From: Spongilla lacustris
Taxonomy: Eukaryota > Porifera > Demospongiae > Spongillida > Spongillidae
DNA length: 64,000 nucleotides
Assembly (NCBI GenBank): GCA_949361645.1
Contig: OX442415.1
Location: 15,128,331 to 15,192,330, forward strand
Reading direction: 5' to 3'
Numbering within the stretch: position 1 is the first letter of the stretch; the number at the start of each line of letters is the position of its first letter. The notes under the pieces are model-generated. The model was not told the DNA's origin, did no database searches, and saw nothing but the letters and a program-made list of their open reading frames with translations. Positions 46,935 through 58,683 of the stretch are shown here, one piece after another. A program made the position numbers and the translations under genes.

Positions 46935-49329
46935 CTCTCCTGTGATAAAGGTGAGGGCATCCCATGGCAGCTCCCCTCCTTCCAAGAAGATCTTCAGGTT
47001 GTCCAAAGCACACTCTCTGTCAGAGTCATTGAACTCGTACTGCAAGGCAAAGGGGGCGTGGTTATGCGTGGGGGGAGGAGGCACACAGGCAGAGGGGGTG
47101 TGGTCTGTTACCTGGATGTTCCAGCCCAGAGGACCAAACTTCTTCCTCTCCTGAATGACGGCATGGAAGAAGCACAGTCCAAATACAAGTTTGCGCCACA
47201 CCACTCCAAGGACTGCAGCATGAAGGGAGAGGCAGTGGGTGAATATTGTGTGTGTGTGTGTGTGTGTGTGTGCATCCATGTACTTGTACGTGTGCATGTA
47301 TGTGCACATGTGTATACAAACTTTCATGTTCAAATACTTTGTATGTGGACATCATCTGTTAGCAGCACACAGGTACACACCATGTTCTTCAAAGAAGGAT
47401 TGCTGGAACTCGGACAGTGCACGTTTCACATTGGTTCTCAGGCCTGAGGGGGTGGGGCCAGAACAGTATTGAGTGACATAGTGCATGCCCTGGTGCCCAG
47501 TCCCTACCCTTTGGAGGCTCATTGGTGACCTTGACAGAGTTCTGCAGCACGCTGACAGGGAAGCACTTGTCAGGCATGGAGGAGAGGAACAGTCTGAAGT
47601 CATTGTGGAGGATGGCATCAGAAGAGGAGAATCCTTTGATGATGTTCTCCATACATAACATCCAGGAGGCAGCAAGGTGACAGTTCTGTGCAAGTACATT
47701 TGGTATTGAATTTTCCACACAAATAAACATACAGAGGGTAAGCATTGGATGACAACAGATGGAGAATCATGCACAAGTTCGTGTATGCATGTCTTTTGTA
47801 TTAACAATGATAATAAATGAGGGACATGCATGTACATGTACATGTACATGATTTATAATCTCCAAGTGCCCTGGGATCAGGGCCTTTGCCGCACTATAAC
47901 AAGAGGTCCGGTTATGACTATATGCCAGGGGACCCATCCAGCTCAGCTAAGGCAGGTACTAACACTTATTGTGTTGAAAATCCTCCCTAAACTGCTACAG
48001 TAAAATTATAATTAGAGGAAATATCTTGCTTTTTAAGCCAAATTAAGGTTATTGGAGATCTGTAAACTTTTTATTTTGTTCCTTAGACAAGTGGTCAAGT
48101 TAAAACCGTAGAACCAGATCTGCAGGGGGATAGTGACACGTACTAAGGGCCTGAGGGATTCTAAATCATATGGATCATGATTGTCTATGCAATCATGAAC
48201 ATGCTCTCTTGCACTTAAGAGATCTTGCCCTCTGGTACATAGATGTGTGTAAATAAATACCTGCAATTGGCCTAAGGATTTCATTTATTCACTTAGAGCA
48301 CAAGATGTAGTCCTGTGAGTACCAACTTCTTATGAGCACTGTGCATACAAGTCTATTATGTATTCATTATTGATTTATCTATGAGTATGTGATCCATTCC
48401 ATGGATACAATTCAGCAAAATTGCAAAAAGTGAGCATGAACATGTACTGCATATTATGAAATATTTGATCTGAACGACCAATACATGTACTTATAAACGC
48501 ACATGCACACAATATTTGTTCAAACAATTTGTGCAATCAAAGTTTTCCTATTTTTTGAAGCACTGTACATGTACTTTTATTGGTTTACAAATGTACATGT
48601 ATTTGCTCAATGATAGTTCAAACCCCACATGTCATTCAGGAGAAGTGTCTGTAATTCACATGTACATGCAGGTGGCTATGCCCCACCCCTCACCTGTAGG
48701 AACACCCAATCTCCATTCTTCACTGCAGCCTCTATCATTTTCTCAGCCACCGGTCCCTGACCTTGACCCAGTGAGATGGAATGGATCCTGGACAGAGCAG
48801 CACACCCCCACATTCATAAGCTCCACACCCACAGGTCACTCCCCTACACCCACCTATCAGAGTAGTTCATCTCCTTAGCAAACCTCAGGAAGCTGCTCAT
48901 GGGGTCTGACCCAGTGGACAGGATGAACATCAGGGGTGTGGTTTTGGACATGTCGCTGTACAGGGTTACCAGGGTAACAGCAGGACTCTCCACAAACTGC
49001 TGGCCAAGGTTCTCAGCAACAAAGTCCACTGCAGCAAACACCACCTACATGTACATGTACATAACACAGCGACAGTGACCATCTGATCATGCACTGATAC
49101 ATGTAAGTGGATGTAGATTGTATATTCTAAATCTTAATGTTTGCACGTATATCTACACTCCCACCTTCTCCTCTCTAAATGCTTTCACCATAATCAGTTT
49201 CTGGAAACTGCTAAGTCTTTCATCCCAGTGTCCCGTGATGGGAGGGGCTTCCCCTCCTTCCTGTGTAGGCTGGGGTGCTGGAGGGTCCTGCTTTGGGTAC
49301 TCTCCAGGATTGGAAGGGTTAACATTGAC
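46935..49329 (-). CDS. Dynein AAA6 exons (seven)
   Basis: Exons: 49165-49329, 48854-49044, 48694-48787, 47508-47685, 47381-47443, 47112-47212 and 46935-47039. Every junction keeps phase. Landmarks are [115 protein letters not shown] and [20 protein letters not shown]. As in other dyneins, AAA6 has no working Walker motifs and serves as a structural module of the ring. No lesion was seen. Confidence 0.9.
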
Positions 49330-49436
49330 CTGGACAGATAAAACATACAATGTATGCACACATATACATGTACACAATGTATCATGTTGTTGGAGATCCC
49401 TTTCCTTAGAACTCACCTCCCACCTCCCCCACATAC

Positions 49437-50996
49437 CTCCCACCTCCCCAGCTTGCAGTACACAGGGGTGAACATCAGGTCCTTGCACAATCCCTTGAAT
49501 GCAGGCAAGACATCCTCCATGTCACAACACGTGTTCCACACTGTCTTGGTCAGCCATGGCACGTCTGGCTTTGCAGGGCGTTCCTGGGGAGGAGGAGGAA
49601 TGGAATGTTGTCTGTAGTCATAATGAAGAGAGGCAACAGTGTGACCATGTACACACTGTAATGCCAGGTAGTGTGAATCATATAATGATCTTGTAATCCA
49701 CAAATATTTTTTTAAAAATTCTACATACATGTACAACTGTACATGTACACAAACTCCAATACAATGCACTATCTCCTTGATACCTGCCCCCTCATCCCAC
49801 ATACATGCACATACATACGTGTATGCACACATTGTGCACATCTATACACATTCCACTCTCACAATACACTCCCACCCTCTCATGCACTGACCTTGTCCAC
49901 ACCCCCAGCTCCCCTCAGGAAGTAGTTCCAGTCTGCAGCAGAGATGGCCCCAGCCTGCCTCATGATGTCAGCACACAACATGAAGGAGAAAACAAGTTTG
50001 TGTTGCTCAAAGAGACCTCTGAGGAAGAGCAGAGGGAAGGGGAGTGGCAGAGGGGAGGGAGAGGGGGAATAATACAGGTGTGTTTAAAGCAGTGCACCAA
50101 AAGTCCCGCCCACATACTGTCAGCCCCGCCCACAGACCCCACCTACCTGGCCACATTGGTATAGATGGTGCTAGTGGTGCTCTTAAGCAATATCTCCAGC
50201 CTCTTCTCCAGGTCCTTGGAAGGTGGATTGTTCTTGATACACAGATTGAACAGCTGCAAACATAGAGGGAGGGGAGGAGTAAGGGGGAGGGGCATGTGGG
50301 GGAGGGGAGGGTATGGCATGACCAACAGAAAGGGGACAAGGTTTAGCTCCAAATGGTGCCCATCCCACTCCCCACCTGGTTGAAGTACTTGAGGGAGAAC
50401 TGGTACATGGGGCCCACCTCTGCCAGAGTGGCCACCACAAAGTACATCACAGACCCCCTGGTGGCCACAGGACGGTACTTCTCTCTGGCAGTGGTGATCT
50501 GGACCTCTGTCTGCTCAGCCTCAGCTAGCCGCTTGGAGATCTGGGCAGAGGTCACCTGGGGAAGGCAGCCCATGTGTAAGGAGATGGATAGTACAGTGTA
50601 CATGTAGATGTCCAATGGTACTATTGTTTTAGGAAAACGTTTAATGTGTTTTTAATGGTTAAATAAATTTTATCAGGTGTGCATATTTTTGCCTTGATAT
50701 AATATACATGTACATGTACATTTACTTGTAAGAACATGAAATCAAATTTAGATGTTCAACTTCAGCAACATTTATCATAATACACATTTGCATCCAATAA
50801 TATTCTACATGCAATCAGCTAATCATCATCTTCTTACATGTACATGTATGTGATTATATCCACTTCATCTACTGGTACATCTGCACTGCAAATAATAGCT
50901 AACCTTTGAAGCATCTAGTGTTTCTATCAGCTTCTCATCATCCAAGATATTTCCAGTGGACTCAAACAGCAACTTCAGAATCGTATCTTCAATTCT
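49437..50996 (-). CDS. Dynein exons between AAA5 and AAA6 (five)
   Basis: Exons: 50904-50996, 50376-50555, 50147-50253, 49892-50018 and 49437-49583, all in phase. They read [100 protein letters not shown] and [20 protein letters not shown]. For the last exon I chose the donor at GTATGT because only it restores phase 0 with the next exon. Two units of the G-rich 18-mer lie across this donor, and the paralogous copy at 864 has about 48. Confidence 0.88.
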
Positions 50997-51045
50997 CTGC
51001 AGGGGGGAAGAGGGAGTGGTCACACCCACAGGGGGGAGGGGCCCA

Positions 51046-52178
51046 CAGTTAATTCTTGGCCTTGTTGATGTCCACTATCAGCTCGTTCCTCTGCTGCTCC
51101 AGGTCCTCACGTTCCAACTTGACCACATCGCTCAGCAGCTGGTCCTCCAGACCTGATTTGGTGACAGTGAAGTTGATGATGGTGACCTTGATGCACACCT
51201 CGGGGAGGTAGTGTGGGTTGGACATCTTGGTGGTCATGTAGAACCTGAAGTTCTTGTCATAGTCCACATCACTGTCTCCCAGCCTGATGAGCAGACGGCC
51301 CCCTTGGACGAAGGTCTGTTTAAGCAGCACAGGCTCCAGGGATGGATCCAACTGTTCCCCTACCTGGGAGGGAGGAGGCAGAGGGAGGGGGAGAGGGGTT
51401 TGAACCTCATTCTATGTATCAGTACACAAAGAAGAACAATAATACGATATGGTACATGTACATCACTACAAAAATACTATATTATATATGTACATGTACA
51501 TCACTGGAGGTACATATGTACACAATGTATATGTACATGTACATGTACATTTGTACATGTACATTTGTACATGTACATTTGTACATATACATTTGTACAA
51601 TGTACCTGTACATGTACATTTGTACACTAAGCATAAACCCCACCCCCTCCCACCCACATGCACACGGACCACACCTCCTCCAGTAGCACAGGTGTCCCTA
51701 TTCTTATGGCATTCTCCAAGGTCCTCAGGTGGTTGGGGTCTGTCAGCTTGATCACCTTCAGCCCATTGCGGCCCTCCATGCTGCGTATCCACCTGTTGGC
51801 CTGCTCCTGGGGATCGATCATCAGGGGCCAACGTCTGCCCCGGGTCACCAGAACAGCGTTCTCCGTGGAGACGTTGTCCCGGGGAAGTCCGCACTCGTTC
51901 CACTGCCTGATCTCATAGGGATCAGCCAGCACATTCACCAGGCTGAGGTCATCTGACACTGGGATCTTCAGCTCCCGGCAGCGGGAAACCCATGAGCTCA
52001 TTAGCTGGAGGTGTTAGCAACGTGCATGTGAAGGCAAGGTCATTTAATCAGGTGTGAACACAACAACAAAATGGCCGACCTTCTCTCTGTAGGAGCTGGT
52101 GAAGGCTCCATAATATGCCACACAGGCTGCTGCCACAAACACATTCCCCACCACATTCCCTATCTCGTCAACAAATCG
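51046..52178 (-). CDS. Dynein AAA5 exons (three), last one with a nonsense codon
   Basis: Exons: 52080-52178, 51675-52004 and 51046-51363. They read [80 protein letters not shown] and [20 protein letters not shown]. Near the end of the last exon, KAKN is followed by TAA (51049-51051) where dyneins have a Gln codon, and the sequence after CTG lacks a usable in-phase GT donor. The next exon needs phase 0, so both the codon and the splice site look damaged by a substitution plus a small deletion. Confidence 0.85.
51430..51625. repeat. TACATGTACATTTG-type palindromic repeats
   Basis: A run of acatgtacatttgtacatgt modules in the intron. Shorter tacatgtac palindromes recur throughout 43-57 kb. Confidence 0.8.
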
Positions 52179-52268
52179 CTAGAGGAGGAGAGGAGGGAGA
52201 GGAAGACAGGTGGGAAGCAAGGGAGAAAGCTTGAGGTATTCTGGCATGTTGTCATGCTGACTACTCAC

Positions 52269-52615
52269 CTTGACGGACTCCGCCCACCTGACCTGCTCAT
52301 CGGCCAGGCCTGTGGTGAGCTTGGCTGCACGCTTCAGCCTGGCCTGGGTCTGCTCCATGTTCTTGGTCAGCTTGTCCTTCTCATCCACACTCTTCTCATA
52401 GCCAGCCTGGAGCTTTCTGTTTCTCCTGCAGCTGGGCCATCACCTTGGCTAGCTCTCCCTCAGCCGTCTTCAGCTTAACCAAAAGGACATGTGCTCCATC
52501 ACCATGGCAACAGACCACACCTCTATAGTTACCTCTCTCTCTTAGGCTCCACAGTCTTGGCTACATGGGCATACAGGTCTATGGCACGGACCCACAGGCA
52601 CATGGACTTGCAAGC
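52269..52615 (-). CDS. Dynein distal stalk (CC2) exons (two), frame-damaged
   Basis: Exons: 52533-52615 (ACKSMCLWVRAIDLYAHVAK, then TVEPKRE) and 52269-52473 (LKTAEGELAKVMAQLQEKQ, then after a shift AGYEKSVDEKDKLTKNMEQT and LKRAAKLTTGLADEQVRWAE). They correspond to the returning coiled coil of the stalk that carries the microtubule-binding domain. The first exon ends in an AG run with two bases too many for phase with the second. The second has one extra A near 52413-52416. The outgoing coiled coil, the binding tip and AAA4 have no exons; upstream lies the GGGA array. Confidence 0.8.
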
Positions 52616-52682
52616 CTACAGGAAGGAGGTGTGGCCTCAAACACACTGTATGTAGTCTCCACCAATGTGTGCAGGCCTACCT

Positions 52683-53418
52683 GAGGGAGGGAGGGAGGGA
52701 GGGAGGGAGGGAGGGAGGGAGGGAGGGAGGGAGGGAGGGAGGGAGGGAGGGAGGGAGGGAGGGAGGGAGGGAGGGGGGGGGGGGAGGGAGGGAGGGGGGG
52801 AGGGAGGGGGGGAGGGAGGGAGGGAGGGAGGGAGGGAGGGAGGGAGGGAGGGGGGGAGGGAGGGAGGGAGGGAGGGAGGGAGGGAGGGAGGGAGGGAGGG
52901 AGGGAGGGAGGGAGGGAGGGAGGGAGGGAGGGAGGGAGGGAGGGAGGGAGGGAGGGAGGGAGGGAGGGAGGGAGGGAGGGAGGGAGGGAGGGAGGGAGGG
53001 AGGGAGGGAGGGAGGGAGGGAGGGAGGGAGGGAGGGAGGGAGGGAGGGAGGGAGGGAGGGAGGGAGGGAGGGAGGGAGGGAGGGAGGGAGGGAGGGAGGG
53101 AGGGAGGGAGGGAGGGAGGGAGGGAGGGAGGGAGGGAGGGAGGGAGGGAGGGAGGGAGGGAGGGAGGGAGGGAGGGAGGGAGGGAGGGAGGGAGGGAGGG
53201 AGGGAGGGAGGGAGGGAGGGAGGGAGGGAGGGAGGGAGGGAGGGAGGGAGGGAGGGAGGGAGGGAGGGAGGGAGGGAGGGAGGGAGGGAGGGAGGGAGGG
53301 AGGGAGGGAGGGAGGGAGGGAGGGAGGGAGGGAGGGAGGGAGGGAGGGAGGGAGGGAGGGAGGGAGGGAGGGAGGGAGGGAGGGAGGGAGGGAGGGAGGG
53401 AGGGAGGGAGGGAGGGAG
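52683..53418. repeat. (GGGA)n microsatellite, about 735 bp
   Basis: About 180 tetranucleotide units, interrupted by extra-G runs only in the first 180 bp. It lies 67 bp upstream of a dynein stalk exon, where exons for AAA4 and the stalk tip would be expected. Homopurine DNA of this length can form triplex or quadruplex structures and is hard to assemble. Confidence 0.95.
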
Positions 53419-53424
53419 TTACAT

Positions 53425-54540
53425 GGTACCGTCCTACCGGGCCACTGTATTCCGTTGCAAGTGCACTTGAGCTTCTTCTGATTCATAGCCATTGATGTTT
53501 AGGTATACAGCTAGCTAATTGAGGATTGATCATGAAAATCGAAACATGTGGACAAGGTTTATGTTCCGGATCCATCATAGTTCACTTGAATTTTCAATCG
53601 CTCTTCGTCTTAGGGTGGTTGTCCGCTTCTCTCATAAGACGTCTTGCCTCGCTAAATACCTCTTTGGTTTTGGGGGTAGTGCCTACTAATGAGATGGCAG
53701 CTAAACCCTCTCTATTTTTTTCAATGGCGTCCCGTTCTTTTTGTGTTTCGGCGTATCCCTTCTCTAGAACTCTTGTAGTTGCCAGTCCTTTATCTCTATT
53801 TGCTTGTATGCCTCGCGATTCAAGGTTTGGTTGAGAGTTGATCAATGCTTTGACCTCTGGCCAGCCCCAACATTGTTTGCAGCGGCTTTGAACACTTGCA
53901 GTTCTGCCTTGTGATCTGTCTGCCTGTTGGCTGCTTCAGTGACAGATACTTGCTTTCTTATTTCACCGGTGACCCAATCTTTTCTTGCCATAATTTCAAT
54001 AGACTAAAGTTGCAAAAATAATATACGCGTAGATTGTTTTACAGATCCGCGGATTGTAATGACGGATCTGGTACAAATGGAATCGGATCCGTACCAAAAA
54101 CTGATCTGCACGTGATGCTCACTCTGTTATGTGGTTTTTCAGTTTTTTAATAAAATCAGGTTATATAAACTAAAGCAAAACGATTGCACAACATACACAC
54201 AGGGCGAAAACAATACGTGTACAATGTAGTCTAATTCCATGCTTTAACAGTCTGTTCACTGTAGCTATAAATACAGCAGGATGTGAAATAAGGGACAACT
54301 GAAGCGAAATAAAATCACAGTCTGCTTGCTACTTACGCAGATTGCATGCACCGCTAGCGCTGTTGGCATTTGTCACTCTATATTACATGCATTGTATATT
54401 CTGGTAGCACGTGCATCAAATGTATCCTAAAATGCTTGGTTTTGTTCCTTGTTACTGTAATGGATTCATGGAGTAAAGAAAATGGTTGTATGCAGTTCTG
54501 CTCTAAACAGTGCACCAAATGTTAACAAAGATAATGTCAT
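53425..54540. repeat. Unclassified two-ORF repeat, shorter copy
   Basis: Matches 59306-59390 joined to about 60392-61410, so it lacks the tandem-duplicated interior of that copy. It carries the 136-codon minus-strand ORF (with a 13-bp deletion) and the start of the divergent plus-strand ORF (ATGGATTCATGGAGTAAAGA at 54460). Similarity fades near 54540. It lies inside the dynein gene. Confidence 0.75.
53594..53991 (-). pseudogene. Broken copy of the 136-codon repeat ORF
   Basis: It starts ATGGCAAGAAAAGATTGG at 53991 and ends at the same TGA as the intact copy. It lacks 13 bp (tccatttgacgct in the other copy) near 53855, shifting the frame. The downstream half reads INSQPNLESRGIQANRDKGL and onward. 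No family is recognised. Confidence 0.75.
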
Positions 54541-55765
54541 GATCACCTCCGGTCCCCTAACAGTTGAGAGATGTTTGTCCCAAGCCAGTCATCCTGGCTG
54601 CTGCATGTTCAAAATAAGATTTACTTGCAATGTTTGATTAAACCGTTCAGTTGAGCCATTTGTTTGTGTGTGACTGATACGCTGAAGAAACTTTATGATT
54701 TAATTGGCATTGAAATATGCAGGTTAGCATTGGACTTAATATGAAAACTTAGCATTAGTTCTCTGGCACTTACAGATTCACGGGATATTTTTTTTGAATT
54801 GTTTTATCTCAGCCTAAGTGGCTTCCTTTGGCTTCCAGCGTACGAATGAACTATCCCTTTAAGGTCTGCATCCTCGGATACAGTGTCTTAGACTACATGA
54901 ACAAAACCGTTTCCAATGGCGACGTCCACCATCATTTAATGCTCTGTAGGGAATTGTGGTTTTTCCTTGCACAAGAATTTACTACTTTAAACACTTTCCA
55001 CCTATACTTAATAGCCTATATTCTGGAGAAGTATAGCGGTAGTAGTAATGCTTGTATTTACGTGCAATAAGGTTTAAGAACCAAATGAGTGCCATGCAAT
55101 TATACATTATGTCAACATCCGGAGTATAGCGTCGGCACTTCCTAACACTACTATATATATAAAGGGATTAACCTACAAGTCCTATACAAAACATTCCATA
55201 TAGACACACACTGGGAATCCCCACGGTATGTATATAAATGAATCTGCTGATCGCTACTCGTTAGAATAAAAGTCCCAATCACTGTTTTAATGCCACTATG
55301 TCGGAATTGCATGTAGTGAGTGAAGTGAAGAAGCATGTACTGATAGTGCTGCTGCAGAAAAAGATATACCAGGTGAAAGAGCCATTCTATAATCACATGC
55401 ATGGTGGCTGAGTAGAATTGGTGGCTTCTTTGTCGTGGAATAGATGTTATTGTACCTATATACATCATGCATGCATCATATCCAGCAATGACCCATACAT
55501 ACGCGGTCATCCTATTCCACATTGAATTTCAAAGATACTCTAAAAATCGATTTGATTATAATTATCGTTAAGCACCCTTTTACTAAAATCAAGAATTTTC
55601 AACCACACATAATTTATTCATAAATTTATTTATTTTTAAGATGTGGTCGTGTTCCCTTATCACACCAGAGTCTGCCTGGAGCACACCTGCACAGCACACC
55701 TAAGTCATCTAGGCAAACCCTAAATAGAGCCCCCCTCCCCCCCCCCCTTCTCCCATAAGGTCACC
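54541..55765. other. No gene recognised
   Basis: It holds open frames of 80 (plus) and 123 (minus) codons without family resemblance. Missing dynein AAA4 and stalk exons would be expected between 52.6 and 55.7 kb, and none is seen here. Confidence 0.5.
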
Positions 55766-55769
55766 AAAC

Positions 55770-56777
55770 CTTGTATGCACTTGGAGAGGTCCCTGAGGTT
55801 GAACAGGTAGTGGGACTTGGCAGGGGTGGGGAGGAGGTCTGTACTCATGCGGCCATAGATCTCCATGCTGGCAGTGACTATGGCTTCTGCAGCGTCCTTG
55901 ACTGGAGCAGGAAACTCGGCAAAGAACCCTTTGGTGATGGCCTGGGGAGGAGGAGCAGTACGGTTGTAAGTACTGCTACATGTGATGAGAACACCCCATA
56001 CCATCAGAGGGGTGGTGGGGGTGTGGCGTACCTTGAAGATGGCCTTCAGGCTGACCTCTGAAGGCTGTGGGAGGCAGAACATGGCAAAGTGCCTGACCAT
56101 GCGAGGTGTGACCGGGTTACGCCCACCACCAGGAGGGGCATAGGCCACACAGATGGTCACATCCTGTGAGGGGGTGTGATCATGTAAGTGTGTACTGTGG
56201 GTGTGGTCATTTAAGTGTGTACTGTGGTCATGCTTGCAGCAAAGGATTCATTACTGTGCCATACATGTACTTACATGCACATAACAATGTACTTACATGT
56301 ATACATCATCCACATGTACACATGTATGTGTACACCTCCCACTCACCTTGATTTCCTTCCAGAACAGCTTCTCTCTGTCATAAAACCCACCAAAGTCCTG
56401 GTACTGCCTCAGCAGCTCCACAGGGGGCTGGGCACCATACCTGTCCAGCTTGGGCATGTTGAGGTCGTCCACAAAGAAGACCACCTGCTTGCCTGCTGGG
56501 GCACCTGCACCAACACAAGCACATACATAGGGGGTGTGGTCACCTCCCGACTGATGCAGACTAACACAGTAACAGAAGTAACATTACAGCATACATTTAA
56601 ATAATGTACATGTACCAACATAATATGTACACACATGTAAATGTATATACACACATGTACACCAGACACACACACACACACACACACAAACTTACACACA
56701 CACACATGTACACACACACATACATGTACACACACACACATGCACACACACACACACGCACACACACACACACACAT

Positions 56778-56842
<65 letters not shown>

Positions 56843-56985
56843 ATGGTCTTTCTCTTCTTCTCTAGCTTGGACTCCACTATCTCCTGGGTCCTGATGCTGC
56901 TGGTCTGAGCAGAGAAGTTGATCACCACGTTCACATAGCTTCCCTTCTCCTGCAGGCTGTTGAGCAGGCCTTTGGCTATCACTGA
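55770..56985 (-). CDS. Dynein AAA3 exons (four)
   Basis: Exons: 56838-56985, 56347-56504, 56032-56163 and 55770-55941, all in phase. They read [20 protein letters not shown], then [20 protein letters not shown] (Walker B, FVDDLNMP), [40 protein letters not shown] and [23 protein letters not shown]3 binds ATP or ADP and gates the motor. The Walker A exon expected upstream is not present. The first exon's donor is the first GT of a long (GT)n tract. Confidence 0.88.
56664..56837. repeat. (CA)n-rich microsatellite at a splice donor
   Basis: CA runs interrupted by tgta and aac. The last uninterrupted stretch ends exactly at the donor of the dynein exon at 56838. Confidence 0.95.
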
Positions 56986-57135
56986 CTGCAGGAGGGAGAA
57001 TAGCAAACACCAAGTATTGCTGATCCAAGCTTAAATGTGCAAAATTAACCACTTTGGAGGGGAGAGGGAGGCCTGGGAGGTGAGGGAGGCCTGGGGATGA
57101 GGGGGAGGTTGAGGGGTGAAAGGGGTAGTACGTAC

Positions 57136-57281
57136 AGACTTGACGGCCCTCATGCCAAAGTCATAGTGGTCTTGTTGGGATAGCTGCTCACTGCACAGCT
57201 TGTACATCTGGGTCATCTTACGGGCCAGGTTCTTGCTGGACTCAAATCCTTCAGAGTAGAGGATGACCTCAGCTATCAGAG
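57136..57281 (-). CDS. Dynein AAA1 C-terminal exon
   Basis: It reads [20 protein letters not shown], then [20 protein letters not shown] and FGMRAVKS, the classic end of the AAA1 large subdomain. An acceptor (ctccag) and donor (GTACGT) are present. About eight codons that should link it to the previous exon (the stretch after LFRP) are missing. The next exon found already belongs to AAA3, so AAA2 is entirely absent from this short interval. Confidence 0.85.
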
Positions 57282-57319
57282 CTGGAGGGAAGGAAGGGTT
57301 GTGTGGGTGGTATTTTGGG

Positions 57320-58683
57320 CCTGAACAATGGGTCTGGGCAATAGTAGTATGGGTCTGGGCACTATTAATGGGGCACTAATGGGGCTGGGCACTAGAAATG
57401 GGGCTGGGCACTAGTAATGGGGCTGGGCACTAGTAAGGGGGCTGGGCACTAGTAATGGAGCTGGGCACTAGTAATGGGGCTGGGCACTAGTAATGAGTCT
57501 GAGCACTAGTAATGGGGCTGGGCACTAGTAATGGGGCTGGGCACTAGTAATGGAGCTGGGCACTAGTAATGGGGCTGGGCACTAGTAATGAGTCTGAGCA
57601 CTAGTAATGGGGCTGGGCACTAGTAAGGGGGCTGGGCACTAGTAATGGGGCTGGGCACTAGTAAGGGGGCTGGGCACTAGTAATGGGGCTGGGCACTAGT
57701 AATGGGGCTGGGCACTAGTAATGGGGCTGGGCACTAGTAATGGGGCTGGGCACTAGTAATGAGTCTGAGCACTAGTAATGGGGCTGGGCACTAGTAATGG
57801 GGCTGGGCATTAATAAGGGGGCTGGGCACTAGTAATGGGGCTGGGCACTAGTAATGGAGCTGGGCACTAGTAATGGGGCTGGGCACTAGTAATGGGGCTG
57901 GGCACTAATAAGGGGGCTGGGCACTAGTAATGGGGCTGGGCACTAGTAATGGAGCTGGGCACTAGTAATGGGGCTGGGCACTAGTAATGAGTCTGAGCAC
58001 TAGTAATGGGGCTGGGCACTAGTAATGGGGCTGGGCACTAATAAGGGGGCTGGGCACTAGTAATGGGGCTGGGCACTAGTAATGAGTCTGAGCACTAGTA
58101 GTGGGACTGGGCGCTAGTAATGGGGCTGGGCACTAATAATGGAGCTGGGCACTAGTAATGGGGCTGGATACTTGAAATGGGGCTGGGCACTAGTAGTGGG
58201 ACTGGGCACTAGTAATGGGGCTGGGCACTAGTAATGGGGCTGGGCACTAGTAATGGGGCTGGGCACTAGTAATGGGACTGGGCACTAGTAATGGGTATGG
58301 GTACTTGTGGGTCTAGGGCACTAGTAATGGGACTGGGCACTAGTAATGGGCTGGGCACTAGCACTCAGTAATAATGGGGCTGGCCACTAGCACTACTAAT
58401 GGGGCTGGATACTTGTAATGGGGCTGGGCACTAGTAGTGGGACTGGGCACTAGTAATGGGGCTGGGCACTAGTAATGGGGCTGGGCACTAGTAATGGGGC
58501 TGGGCACTAATAATGGGTCTGGGGACTAGTAATGGGACTGGGCACTAGTAATGGGACTGGGCACTAGTAATGGGACTGGGCTCTAGGAATGGGACTGGGC
58601 ACTAGTAATGAGGCTGGGCACTAGTAATGGGGCTGGGCACTAGTAATGGGGCTGGGCACTAGTAATGGGACTGGGCACTAATG
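57320..58683. repeat. 19-bp minisatellite, about 70 copies, within AAA1
   Basis: The unit ggggctgggcactagtaat has variants ggagct, gagtctgagc, ggactgg and aaggggg, some in higher-order blocks. The right edge abuts the first dynein exon of the window at the point where its homology to AAA1 stops. Confidence 0.95.

Noticed and set aside
52665..53495. Three long open frames (GGREGG-type and LPPSLPPS-type repeats)
   Set aside because: They are translations of the GGGA tetranucleotide array, open in every frame because the period is four and the unit contains no stop.
54828..55522. Open frames of 80 (plus) and 123 (minus) codons between dynein blocks
   Set aside because: They do not resemble the missing AAA4 or stalk segments or any family I know, and they lack splice signals.
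56409..56894. Thr-His and Cys-Val repeat open frames
   Set aside because: They translate the (CA)n microsatellite; the real coding content here is the dynein exons on the minus strand.
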